NCBI RefSeq assembly: GCF_024323335.1
Contig: NC_066579.1
Coordinates: forward strand, 126,874,854-126,938,853
DNA length: 64,000 nucleotides
Reading direction: 5' to 3'
DNA from: Lathyrus oleraceus
Lineage: Eukaryota > Streptophyta > Magnoliopsida > Fabales > Fabaceae
Shown here piece after piece: positions 43,551 to 54,301 of this stretch (its first letter is position 1; every line of letters starts with the position of its first letter). Position numbers and translations under genes: made by a program. The notes below the pieces were generated by a model, which was given only the letters and a program-made list of their open reading frames with translations, was not told the DNA's origin and ran no database searches.

Positions 43551-45674
43551 TCATTCTGGGCAATTTTGAATGTTCAGATTTTTTAAGATAAAAAGAAATC
43601 TATCTTCAGCTAGAGGCTTAGTAAAGATATCTGCCCATTGATGTTCTGTATCAATGAACTTCAAAGTTACTATCCCTTTCTGAACATAGTCTCTGATAAA
43701 ATGATGTTTTATTTCTATGTGTTTGGCTCTGGAATGTAGAATGGGATTCTTGCTTAAACAAATAGCAGCAGTATTATCACAAAAGATAGGAATGTTACTC
43801 TCAAAGATTTGCAGATCTTCTAACTGATGCTTCATCCAGAGCATCTGAGTTGTGCACAGTGACGCTGAGATATATTCTGCTTCTGCAGTTGATAGAGCAA
43901 TAGTTGACTGTCTTTTGCTAGCCCAGGAGATCAGATTGTTTCCCAGAAGCTGGCAATTTCCAGAAGTGCTTTTTCGTTCTATTCTATCTCCTGCATAATC
44001 TGCATCACAATAACCCGAGAGTCTATACTCTGATGTTTTCTCATACATCAGGCCCAGGTTAGGAGTTCCTTTCAGATACTTAAGAATTCTCTTAACTGCT
44101 GTTAAATGAGATTCTCTAGGATCTGATTGGAATCTGGCACAAAGACAGACACTAAAGAGAATATCAGGACGAGTAGCAGTCAGATAGAGAAGAGAGCCTA
44201 TCATACCTCGATAGAACTTCTGACAAACCTTGTTGCTTACCTCTTCCTTTTCCAGAATGCAAGTTGGGTGCATGGGAGTTTTTGCAGAGTTGCATTCTGT
44301 CATGTCAAACTTCTTCAGAACATCTTTAATATATTTACTTTGATGGACGTACGTGACTTCTGGGGTTTGATTAATTTGAATTCCCAGAAAGAACTTTAGT
44401 TCTTGCATTAAACTCATCTCAAATTCTGCCTGCATTAACTTAGAAAATTCTTGGCAAACAGAGATATTAGCAGAACCAAAAATAATATCATCAACATAAA
44501 TCTGGCATATCATGAGATCATTATTAAGGTTTTTACAGAAGAGTGTAGAATCAACTTTCCCTCTGATAAAATTTTGTTCCAGAAGAAAATTGCTTAAACG
44601 TTCATACCAAGCTATGGGAGCTTGTTTAAGTCCATATAAGGATTTTTTAAGCTTAAAAACATGTTCTGGAAAATTTGAATTTTCAAAACCTGGAGGTTGA
44701 TTGACATACACTTCTTCTGAAATATAACCATTAAGAAATGCACTCTTGACATCCATTTGATATAATTTGATAGAGTGATTAATAGCAAAAGATACAAGAA
44801 GACGAATAGATTCTAACCTCGCGACTGGAGCAAAGGTTTCATTATAGTCAATACCTTCTTGTTGACTGTAACCTTGAGCTACCAGTCGAGCTTTGTTTCT
44901 GACAACTTCTCCTTTCTCGTTCAGCTTGTTTCTGAAAACCCATCTGGTTCCAATGACATGAGTGCCTCTGGGTTTAGGAACGAGATCCCAGACATCATTC
45001 TTTGAGAATTGATCCAATTCTTCTTGCATAGCTGCCACCCAGTCGTTATCCTGAAGTGCTTCATCACAAGACGTAGGCTCAATCAGAGACACTAGTCCCA
45101 GAGGAATATCTTCAGAAGTTCTGAAGGTAGATCTGGTTCTGACAGGTTCGTCCTTGTTTCCCAGAATCAAATCTTCAGACACATTAATACGACTTTTGAC
45201 TTTCTTTGGGATTTCTGGAGATTTTATTTCTTCAGAGTTCTGAGTGACAGTTGCTTCTGGAGTTTTACCAGATTCTACAAGAGTGATTTCCAAATCTGCA
45301 AACTTTTCAACTAGCTTTGACTTTTCAGGGTCAAGCTTATCATCAAATCTGACATGAATTGATTCTTCCACAATTTTGGTTTCTGTGTTGTATACTCTGT
45401 AGCCTTTAGAGCGTTCTGAGTATCCTAACATAATACCTTTCTGTGCTTTGGAATCAAACTTGTTCAGATGTTCTTTAGTATTTAATATAAAGCAAGAGCA
45501 TCCAAAAGGATGAAAATATGAGATGTTGGGTTTTCTTCCTTTACACAATTCATAGGGAGTCTTTTCTAGAATAGGTCTTATAGAGATTCTATTCTGAATG
45601 TAACACGCTGTATTTACAGCTTCTGCCCAAAAGTGCTTAGCTACATTAGTTTCATTGATCATGGTTCTGGCCAT
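43551..45674 (-). CDS. copia pol: integrase C-terminus, reverse transcriptase, RNase H
   Basis: A 707-aa open frame, continuous in frame with the upstream pol except for one stop (45714-45716). It begins in the integrase (MARTMINETNVAKHFWAEA; TPYELCKGRKPNI; HPFGCSCFI). The copia RT follows: NDWVAAMQEELDQF, RLVAQGYSQ, YQMDVKSAFLNG, SLYGLKQAPIAWYERL and the catalytic YVDD at 393-396. RNase H follows with GYCDADYAGD, SWASKRQSTIALSTAEAEY and KHIEIKHHFIRD. It would copy the element RNA into DNA. The start given is only the first ATG after the stop, not a natural start. Confidence 0.9.
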   Translation of the reverse strand: MARTMINETNVAKHFWAEAVNTACYIQNRISIRPILEKTPYELCKGRKPNISYFHPFGCSCFILNTKEHLNKFDSKAQKGIMLGYSERSKGYRVYNTETKIVEESIHVRFDDKLDPEKSKLVEKFADLEITLVESGKTPEATVTQNSEEIKSPEIPKKVKSRINVSEDLILGNKDEPVRTRSTFRTSEDIPLGLVSLIEPTSCDEALQDNDWVAAMQEELDQFSKNDVWDLVPKPRGTHVIGTRWVFRNKLNEKGEVVRNKARLVAQGYSQQEGIDYNETFAPVARLESIRLLVSFAINHSIKLYQMDVKSAFLNGYISEEVYVNQPPGFENSNFPEHVFKLKKSLYGLKQAPIAWYERLSNFLLEQNFIRGKVDSTLFCKNLNNDLMICQIYVDDIIFGSANISVCQEFSKLMQAEFEMSLMQELKFFLGIQINQTPEVTYVHQSKYIKDVLKKFDMTECNSAKTPMHPTCILEKEEVSNKVCQKFYRGMIGSLLYLTATRPDILFSVCLCARFQSDPRESHLTAVKRILKYLKGTPNLGLMYEKTSEYRLSGYCDADYAGDRIERKSTSGNCQLLGNNLISWASKRQSTIALSTAEAEYISASLCTTQMLWMKHQLEDLQIFESNIPIFCDNTAAICLSKNPILHSRAKHIEIKHHFIRDYVQKGIVTLKFIDTEHQWADIFTKPLAEDRFLFILKNLNIQNCPE

Positions 45675-45713
45675 CTCTTGGAGTGTCCTATTCTTCCTCT
45701 CTACAACTCCATT

Positions 45714-46866
45714 TTATTGTGGAGTTCTAGGGCAGGAGAAATCATGGGATATTCCATTAGAATCAAATAATTCTTCAAAATCTTTATTTTCAAATTCTCC
45801 ACCATGATCACTTCTGACTCTAATAATTTTAGAGTCAAATTCTTTTTGCACTTTGGAACAGAAACTGGTGAATACAGAGTGAGACTCACTCTTGTGCTTT
45901 AGGAATTTTACCCATGTCCAGCGACTGTAATCATCAACAATGACTAGTCCATACTTCTTTCCATTAACTGATGTTGTTTTCACAGGACCAAATAAGTCAA
46001 TGTGAAGAAGCTCCAGAGGCTTAGAGGTAGAAACAACATTTTTCTTTTTAAAAGTTGTTTTTGAAAATTTTCCTTTCTGACAAGCTTCACACAGAGCATC
46101 TGAAGAAAACTTCAGTTTAGGTAGGCCTCTGACTAACTCGAGTTTAGTTAGCTGAGAAAGTTTCCTCATGCTAATGTGGCCCAAGCGTCTATGCCATACC
46201 CATTGCTCTTCGTGAACTGACATTAGACATTTAACATTTTGATCTTTTAAATCAGAAAGATTTATTTTGTAAATGTTGTTTTTCCTCTTGCCTGTGAAAA
46301 GGACAGAACCATCGTTCTGATTAATGGCTTTACATGTTTTTTGATTGAAGATTACATCATAACCGTTATCACTTAATTGACTTATGGATAACAAGTTATG
46401 CATTAATCCTTCTACATAAAGAACATCAGATATAGAGGGAAGAGTACCATTACCAATAGTTCCGGAGCCTCTGATCCTTCCTTTCTGATCTCCTCCGAAA
46501 CCTACGAATCCAGCATCTTTAAGTTCCAGGCTTTGGAACATAGACTTTCTTCCCGTCATGTGTCGCGAGCATCCAGAGTCCAGGTACCATGACTGGTGTC
46601 TGAACTTTGCTGCATAGGATATCTGCAACATAGATAATCTTATCTTTCGGTACCCAGAATCTCTTGGGTCCTTTTAGATTAGTTTTCCCAGAGTTTCTTA
46701 TAACTTTGGGTCTTCTAGCATTTTTAAATTTGTGTTCTTGTGTGTGTGTGTAGTGATATGAAAAAGGAGATTTAATTTGGTCACTGGTAGAAGTTTTATC
46801 TTCCTTAGGATCATAACCAATTCCCCTTCTATTGTTCTGACTTACTCCATAAATCATGGATGCCAT
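45714..46866 (-). pseudogene. copia protease and integrase, broken by a stop and a frameshift
   Basis: From 46631 to 45717 the frame has the protease SWYLDSGCSRHMTGRK, the integrase zinc part WHRRLGHISMRKLSQL and CEACQKGKF, and the core LLHIDLFGPVKT, VIVDDYSRWTWVKFL and VRSDHGGEFE. It ends with TAA (45716-45714) after SCPRTPQ, immediately before NGVVERKN, where other copia elements have a glutamine codon; one base change explains it. Upstream, 46866-46632 (ASMIYGVSQNNRR ... RFWVPKDKIIYV) belongs to the gag/protease linker in another frame, so a one-base shift lies near 46630. Confidence 0.85.
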
Positions 46867-46967
46867 AATACTCCTATCTATCCCATTCTTCAGAAATTCT
46901 TGAAAGGCTTCTTCATATTTATAAATAATTTTATTTGAAGTTTGTGGTGCTTGAGATAACGTTTCTT

Positions 46968-48314
46968 CTAATTCTGAGCTTTTGTTTTTGCTTCATCTCT
47001 TTCTAACATTAAAGATTTGATTGTATCTTCTTGTGATAGAATTGTTATCTCAAGTTCACTACACTCTTCAAATTTTACTTTAAGACAGCCTTTAATATTT
47101 TTAAACTTTTGTTTTAATTTCTGATAAGAGGTAAGAGTTTCTGACAAACATGATTCTAAGTCAGATCGAGAAAGTTCAGAAAATACCTCTTCAGATTCTT
47201 CATCTGAGCTGCTGGATGTGGTAGCCATAAGTGCTACGTTGGCCTGTTCATCAGAGTCAGATTCTGATGATCCAGATTCACTATCATCCCAGGTAGCCAT
47301 CAGTCCTTTCTTTGTTTTGAAGGTGTTTTTCTTGAAGCTTTCTTTCCTAGGGTTGTCTTTCTTCAACTTGGGGCATTCATTTCTGTAATGACCTGTTTCT
47401 TTACATTCATAACAGGTAATATCTTTGTTAGCTTTACCTTTTGAAGTTGACTCTGATCGATCCCCTCTGGGTCTTGGTCTTCTGAAGTTGTTGTTCCTCT
47501 TTTTCCAGAGTTGCTTAACTCTTCTGGTTAGTAGGGACAACTCTTCTTCATCATCAGAGTCTTCAGGTTTAGAGTCGTCAGTATCTTCAGTTTCTGCCTG
47601 GAGAGCTTTGGTTCTGTCAGGTTTCCGCCTTTCAGATCTGGACTTTAGCGCTATGGACTTGTTCCTTTTCTGAGGTTCATCCTCCTCTAGTTCTATCTCA
47701 TGACTTCTGAGAGAACTAACAAGTTCTTCAAGGCTGATATTGTTCAGATCCTTTGACAGCTTCAGAGCAGTAACCATAGGTCTCCATTTCTTTGGCAGAC
47801 TTCTGACTATCTTCTTAACATGATCTGCAGTCGTGTATCCTTTGTCTAGCACTTTAAGACCTGCAATAAGAGTTTGAAATCTAGAAAACATAGCCTCTAT
47901 AGCTTCGTCATCTTCCATTTTGAAGGCTTCATATTTCTGGATAAGCGCCAGAGCCTTCGTCTCCTTGACTTGGGAGTTTCCTTCATGGGTCATCTTCAGA
48001 GAGTCAAGTATATCTTTGGCTGTCTCTCTGTTGGTGATCTTTTCATATTCGTTGTATGATATAGCATTTAGAAGTATTGTTCTGGCCTTGTGGTGATTTT
48101 TGAAGACACGTTTCTGATCTTCTGACATCTTACTTCTGGGAACTTCAGCTCCATTTAAGACTGGAGGTGTGTATCCATCTGTGACAATGTCCCAGAGGTC
48201 AGCATCATAACCCAGAAAGAAACTTTCGATTCTATCTTTCCAGTAATCAAATTTTTCTCCATCAAAAACAGGAGGCTTGGCATTGTAAGAATCTCTTTCA
48301 TTTGAGTGGGCCAT
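46968..48314 (-). CDS. copia gag (SIRE-type), 3' end frameshifted
   Basis: A 448-aa frame starting MAHSNERDSYNAKPPVFDGE, 82 bp after the LTR. The DYW...W gag domain spans about 20-240, a basic stretch (KRNKSIALKSRSERRKP) follows, and then the CCHC knuckle ITCYECKETGHYRNECP at about 300-315. Next come Ser/Asp-rich acidic segments and a coiled coil. A one-base shift near 46970 ends the frame early: the continuation (LEETLSQAPQTSNKIIYKYE) is in the next frame. Gag would form the particle and bind RNA through the knuckle. Confidence 0.88.
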   Translation of the reverse strand: MAHSNERDSYNAKPPVFDGEKFDYWKDRIESFFLGYDADLWDIVTDGYTPPVLNGAEVPRSKMSEDQKRVFKNHHKARTILLNAISYNEYEKITNRETAKDILDSLKMTHEGNSQVKETKALALIQKYEAFKMEDDEAIEAMFSRFQTLIAGLKVLDKGYTTADHVKKIVRSLPKKWRPMVTALKLSKDLNNISLEELVSSLRSHEIELEEDEPQKRNKSIALKSRSERRKPDRTKALQAETEDTDDSKPEDSDDEEELSLLTRRVKQLWKKRNNNFRRPRPRGDRSESTSKGKANKDITCYECKETGHYRNECPKLKKDNPRKESFKKNTFKTKKGLMATWDDSESGSSESDSDEQANVALMATTSSSSDEESEEVFSELSRSDLESCLSETLTSYQKLKQKFKNIKGCLKVKFEECSELEITILSQEDTIKSLMLERDEAKTKAQN

Positions 48315-48382
48315 TGTTTTTCTCGTACTGGATCTCTCTACACGGTTAAGTGTTTGATTAGAAAATCAATAACAGAGCCGGA

Positions 48383-48394
48383 GCTCTGATACCA
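48383..48394 (-). other. SIRE primer binding site (tRNA-iMet type)
   Basis: On the minus strand TGGTATCAGAGC, a perfect plant copia PBS, two bases from the LTR end at 48397. Confidence 0.9.
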
Positions 48395-48396
48395 AT

Positions 48397-49487
48397 TGAA
48401 TGTGAGAAAAACAAGAAAGGGGGGGGGGGGTTTGAATTGTTTGGAAAAATAAGCGCTTTTCAAAATGAAAACCACACAATGATTTTATACTGGTTCGCTT
48501 ATAACACAAAGCTACTCCAGTCCACCCGGCCAAGGTGATTTCGCCTTCAACAAGGACTTAATCCACTAATCTTGAAAGATTACAAACAACGTCTAAGATA
48601 AAAATCTCTTAGCCCTCTCAAGTATACAGACTACACAGAGTCACTTGAGGAAATCAACAAACAATATATGAAAGATTAATGTAATCTAGAATGCTTCTAA
48701 GAAAGCAAGTATTACAAAATTAAGAACAAGAGTTTTTCACGTAATAAGTAAAAGCTTCGTGAAGATAGAGAGCAAGAGTGTTTTTCTTGTTGATGTTTCA
48801 GTATGATTTTTCCTCGTATGTGTGTAGTTGAAATGTTGATTTGCAATCCTTTATATAGATCAATGAAGTAGTAGTTGAAACTGATGGATATTGAGATGAA
48901 GTTACGCCATCACATAAATAGCTTCTGCAGGATGACTTTTTCTTCTTGAAATGACTACTTACCACAAGTAGTATTTTCTTTATTGAAATTGGAGATTAAC
49001 GTCTCTTTCTCAATTAGGAAATCCATTTGCAAATCTTTACTTGACTTCAACGTTACTCTTTCATGATTAGCAATTCCATGCTCAGAGTATTTGTGTATCT
49101 GGAGAATCTTGGAATCTTGCTTCTGATGTTTTAATCTCTTGTGAGTTATGATGGATTCTTCAGATAGTGCCAAGAGCTTCTGATGTTAGACAAACCTTTG
49201 TTCAGAGTCAGAACTTCTAGAGCTTACTACTTGTCCAGATGCTTCTGATACTTTGATGTTTTGCTCAGAGTTAGAACTTCTTGAGCTTGTTTCTACTTCA
49301 GAGCTTCTGATCATTTGATAATATGCTTCTGATCTGATACTCTATCTGATGACATCATCAGATTTCTTACTTCTTTCTTTAGAACCCTGCACACTTAGAA
49401 ACTTTTCGTTAGGGTGCCATTTTTGGTTTCATCCTTTGTTATCATCAAAATCAAGGAATCTGTTGTAGAACAATTTTTGTTCTTACA
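48397..49487 (-). repeat. SIRE-type 5' LTR, shared with a truncated second copy
   Basis: 1091 bp, matching 39114-40199. It is the 5' LTR of the full element and at the same time the 3' LTR of the truncated copy to its right. Confidence 0.92.
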
Positions 49488-50884
49488 ATCTCCCCCTTTT
49501 TGATGATGACAAAACAACTTAAATTAGCAGATGAAACATGAATAAAATTAGATCAGATAGACAGAAGCTCCCCCTGAGATAATGCTAGGGAGTTCAGAAG
49601 TTCTTACCAGAGTTTCTTAAGTAAGGAGGTTTCTGAAGTTCTCTGCAATTTCTTAAGTCCAAGTTAGATAATTTTATTTATATGAAAAATATGTTGCAGA
49701 ATGCTTAAGGTTTTAGACAATATTTTCATCAGAGCTAATAATTACTTCTCCCCCTTTTTGTCAGAATCAAAAAGACATAGGAAAAAAGTAAAGAGAAAAT
49801 AAATAAAGAGAAAAACTTGAAATTCATAGATAGAAGCACAAAGGCAACAAACAAAACATCAGATTCAAAAGGAACAAGAAAAAACATCAGATCCAAAAGA
49901 AGACAGAAGCAAAAAAAATAGGCAAGCAAAAAAAATAAATCCTAAGTGCCTAAGGGTTCGGAGGCGGAGGCATTCTCTGAAGCAGCATTGCAAGCATGTT
50001 CTGGATGTTGTCGTTGACAGTGTCTTGCTTGTCCATTCTGGCCCGGAGTTCATTCTGATCTTGCTTGAGTTCTTTCAGAGTCTGAAGAACCATAGGAATC
50101 ACAGAAGATGACTCCCCCAGAGTCAGAGCTTGCTGAGCTTCAGCTTCAGCAGCAGCTTGAGCTTCTGCATCTGCCAGAGCCTTTGCTTCAGCTTCCTTTT
50201 GCCTTAGGATTTCAGCTTCCTTAGCAAGTCTTTCTTCTTCTATCCTTCTTGCTTCTTCTGCTTCTCTTGCAATTCTCTCTTCCTCCAGCCTTCTGGCTTC
50301 AGCCTCTCTGGCAAGTCTCTCCTGTAGTCTTGCCTCAGCATTTCTGATGTAGTCATTTCTGACTTGTTCAGATATGCTCTTCAGCCTAAAGGACTCATAT
50401 GTCATCCAGCCAATGACTCTGTTCCAGTGTGTCCTTACAGATTCAGGATCATCACTGATTTCAGAGTTAGTGACCAGAGAATCAACCTTTTGAGCTGAAG
50501 CCTCTGCAATCATAAAGATGGCTTCCTTAAGGGTAGGTTTAGAAAGCTTAGGTTCAGGTTCTGGTTCAGAGGTGTGAGGTGGAGAGTTTGGAGGGCTGAG
50601 ATTTAAAGTGAGAGGTTCTGGTTCAATTTCTGGTTCAGGTTGAGGTTCAGAAGATTGGGGTGAAGCGTAAAGAGGGTTTAAGTCTAAGGGTTCAGATTCT
50701 GCTTCAGGTGCAGCGGAGATGTTTGGTGGGGTGATATCAGAAGTGGGATGGTCAGAGGGTTGGTTTTCAGAAGGTATGGTGGTTGTTTGTTGTGGTGGAG
50801 GTGAAGTTACTTCAGATTGTGTTTGTGTTTGTTGTGAAGCAAGTCTATGAGCATAAAGTGTGGCTATGGTTGGGGATTCAGGGT
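49488..50884 (-). mobile_element. truncated second SIRE copy (polypurine tract and 3' half of the third ORF)
   Basis: The sequence repeats 40200-41600 almost exactly: polypurine tract, spacer and the C-terminal part of the third ORF (50882-49950, from SPTIATLYAHRLASQ to PPPPNP). Homology stops abruptly at GATTCAGGGT (50884), where decayed Ogre sequence begins. The open frame continues 12 codons beyond the break only by chance. Confidence 0.9.
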
Positions 50885-53800
50885 ACGGAACACCTGTCGA
50901 GTCGTCGAATAGCGGCATTCATCGTCCACCCACAGTGTCGTCTTTCTACTTTTGAGAACTCCCAGCCACGCCTGGACTTTTCTGGTTCATCCCACGAAGA
51001 TCGAATTGCTGGGATTCATACAAACTTTCCAGTCCTTAGACTTTGAAGAGTTTTCTTGATTAGCTTTCAGGGATCGTCGTCACAACTCTGTCACGGGCTT
51101 TTCACCATTCGTCTATCCATTGCCCCTGGTCGGGTTCTGCAGGGATCTCTTTTGTCAAAAGGTTTCATATCACTACTTGCCAGCGAATGAAGATATCTCA
51201 CAGTACTTGCACAAGAGATTGTTAGATAAAAGCGTGCCCCAGGCGTGCCCCATGTTTCAACATCTAGGTCGCTCAAACTTCCGAATATGATTTCCAGATT
51301 TCAATCATATAAGCATGCATCGGAAGGGACCTCTATGTTTCAAAATGCAAGTATTCTTATCAAAACGAATGGATGTTTTCGTAATCAAAGCGGTAATGAA
51401 AACAAAAACAAAACAATTTGACCGAACACGCACTTTATTGACTGAAACAAAAAGGATGGCTCAGAATTGAGCAACACACAGGAGGCAAACCCTGGAAAGA
51501 GGTGATTGCGCATAAAAGGAAAAAATCTATCCTAATGGCAATGTGAAACCGTGATCTCATCAGGTTCCAACTCGGTTACACCCCATATGTCCTCAAGACT
51601 TTCCGCACTCTCGGCCTTCTGAACAAGACGCTTCCAATCGACCTCTGTAGGAGACTAGCTGTGATGTCTTAACCAAAGCACGCACGATCATGCTAGACGC
51701 AGTTGTTCGTTTCAATCCCTCTTTTGCCTGGACCGCCCTTTCGGGTTTTCAATCCACCGGGATACCCATTTTTGCCCAAGTCGCCCTTGTGGGGTTTTCG
51801 ACTTGCCGGGTGTACAGTTTTTTCTTTTATTATCCCTAACTTTTTCCCGAACCCTTTCTCTTTTTTCTTGGTTTGCCGGGATGCCCCTCTTTTTCCTGGA
51901 CTCTTTTATTCTTTTTTTCCAGCGGGTCTCTTTTTACGAAGTATCTTTTAACTGCGTCCGCACTCAGGGGACAGAAAATCCTCATCATCCGTGGTTGTCA
52001 ACAACAAGGCTCTATCAGAGGAGACCTTTGTGACCACGAACGAACATTCATAACTGCTTATCCACTTGCCCCATGATCGGCTTGAGGAGGAAGGATCCTT
52101 TTCAACACCACATCTCTTCCATGCTACCCACGAGGTCGCACTTCTCGGTTAACAACACGCTTCATTTGCTGGGTACAACTGCCCCATGACAAGTAACTGT
52201 CAGCCGCTTTTCCTCAATCAGGCTCAACGCGTCATACTGAGTCCTCATCCACTCGCCCTTTACTAACTTCTCATCCATCCGGACTCTCCACAATGAGATC
52301 TAACCTCCAGCAGGCAATATCACTTCCATCCCATACTGAATGAGGAAGGCGCTGCCCCAGTAGATGCACGTACCGACGTACGACACTCAGGATACCAACT
52401 TCGTACTCAGCCACCATCGTTGGTGCGTTCAAATGTTATCGGGGAAGCACTAGCTCATTCACTTTAAACTCTCCCCATCAGACATCAGAATCCGTTCGGA
52501 TTCAGGGTCAGGCCCCTCCTCCGGGATCGGTCACTCTCAATCTTTCGATTTGAGTACCTCGAGATGTCCTCATCAGGGACTTCAGACTTCCTTGGTTGAG
52601 AATCATCAATGGGTTGTTGGGCGAGATAACCATACAATACCCTCCTCTTGATTGCTTTCTGGGAGGTATACTGAATATTGTATTCAGTTGACACCATTTG
52701 CCCTCTCGCAACCCGTCAGTTCAACGCTATCTCCTCGAGCACATACTTGATCAGATCCATTTTGGACATCCACAAGGTGGTATGAACCAGCATACACTGT
52801 CTCAGTCGGCGAGCAGCCTACGCCAAAGTACATCAAGTTTTCTCGAGCAGTGAATGTATTGTTTCACAGTCGATAAACTTTTTGCTTAGGTAAATTGCAT
52901 GCTCTTTTCGACAAGACTAGTCGTGCTGACACAATACACCTCCTAGACCCCTTGAGGCCTGACAAGTACCAAATTAACAGTTGTTTCTTCCCCAGAAGGT
53001 ATCAGAATCAGAGGTTCCTGCAACTTGTTCTTTTTGTTTTTCAAATGCCCCTTGGCAATTATTATTCCACCTGACCGTTTGATTTCTTTCTTTTTTTTTT
53101 CGTTTTTGGTTCAGGCGTTTCTTGTACTGTTCTTTCTTTTCTTTTTTCTTTCTTTTTTCTTTTTCTTTCTTTTGTTTTTTTTTTGTTTTTTTTTTGCAGG
53201 ATCAACCTCGATTCCTCTTTCATTCACAACATGCCTCGGCAGCTTGCTGGACAGCACTCCATAAGTGTGCTAATTCGACTCAACAGTATGAGTTATCTCA
53301 AACCGGTCAAACAACTTGATCAAGTCTACCGGATGCCCCTCTTCTGCTTGGGACTTTGCCATCATGTCATCAACATGGCATTTGCTTTCACGATGAGTCA
53401 TATCATGAAACAAAGTCACCGTAGCCCTTTGATCCGTGGCATCGGCCTTCTTCTTCACCTTATAACAAGAAGGTACTCCCTGTGTGATGGACATGGCTTA
53501 CTTTATATCATCTGGCGACAATTCCACTTGACTTTGGCCAGAAAGCCATCCATGAAGGTAAACACTGAGACTTGAGCTGTACTATCAACCAATACATCCA
53601 TGTGAAGTACCGGGAATTCATCTTTCGAACTAGCTCTATTCACGTCTCAGCAGTCCACACCCATTCTCATCTTTCAGCACCGGTTTCCGCTTCACTGGAG
53701 GACAGTCTTCTTTTCATGGTAGCTCGTGCCCCCAACATGGGTATTCCACCCTGGTGTATTCTGATACAACCAGGCGAAAATATCAACCTGCTCTTTCAAC

Positions 53801-54115
53801 AGGGCTACCATTCTGTTCTCGACTCGCCTCTAAAGCGGCCTCAACTTTCATCTCCCTTCTGACCTCGGCGGTACTTGGGATGACAATCTTGACTCGCTCC
53901 TCGTGTGGTTGAATCACCTTCTCCTCTTGTCTTAACAACCTGGCTAGTTCCAGCAGATCACAATCTTCTTCGCCTTCTTCTTCGGCATGATAGATCGGAT
54001 TGTCGAAGTCATACAGAGGTGTAACCAAATTGTTATCGATGAGATCAAGAGGATAATCACTTTTGAGGTCGGGACCAAATGAATCAAAAGGAAAGAGGAT
54101 GAAAAACATTGCCAT
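50885..54115 (-). pseudogene. Ogre pol remnant (linker, reverse transcriptase, RNase H start)
   Basis: 54115-53783 (110 aa) reads FILFPFDSFGPDL, LVTPLYDFDNPIY, ARLLRQEEKVIQPHEE, the Ogre linker before RT. Below, in changing frames, come VTLFHDMTHRESKCHVDDMM (RT palm, with the usual YVDD changed to HVDD) and EEGHPVDLIKLFDR at 53494-53290. Then ERGIEVDPAK-like sequence is followed by a purine-rich expansion (53205-53085), WNNNCQGAFEKQ, KEHAIYLSKKFIDCET, and EYNIQYTSQKAIKRRVLYGY at 52690-52620. Sequence from about 52440 to 50885 is too decayed to place. Integrase is absent. Pyrimidine-rich repeats (GCCGGG/CCGGGA with TTTTC) lie at 51720-51910. Confidence 0.75.
53085..53207. repeat. homopyrimidine/homopurine tract
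   Basis: About 120 bp mainly of T with C and G interruptions on the plus strand (A/G on the element's sense strand), interrupting the RT coding sequence. Confidence 0.85.
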
Positions 54116-54301
54116 TTTTTATTTTTTTTAAAACTACAAAAAATGAAAAACAGGGAACACCGCTTTTAATCACAAAAACATCCATTTATTACTGATGCAA
54201 AATGTTGCAAAATGAAACACATGAGGTGGCCCTTACAATGGACCAGTACGTTTCGGGCAAAACGTATGGCTTTCATGCAAACAACATTAAACACAGAAAT
54301 A

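Larger units (their letters stand above)
39114..49487 (-). mobile_element. SIRE/Maximus-type Ty1/copia element, full length
   Basis: 10.4 kb on the minus strand: LTR 48397-49487, PBS, gag 48314-46968, protease/integrase 46631-45714, integrase end-RT-RNase H 45674-43551, a separate third ORF 43071-40663, polypurine tract and LTR 39114-40199. The two LTRs are nearly identical, so insertion is recent. Two frameshifts and one stop break gag-pol. It sits inside the Ogre internal region. The five bases outside the left end are ACATG; the expected partner is missing because a truncated second copy lies on the right. Confidence 0.92.

Noticed and set aside
53170..53210. A long T tract ending TTTTTTTGCAGG looks like a strong intron acceptor on the plus strand.
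   Set aside because: It is antisense to the surrounding Ogre pol and no plus-strand exon follows; it is better explained as purine-tract expansion.
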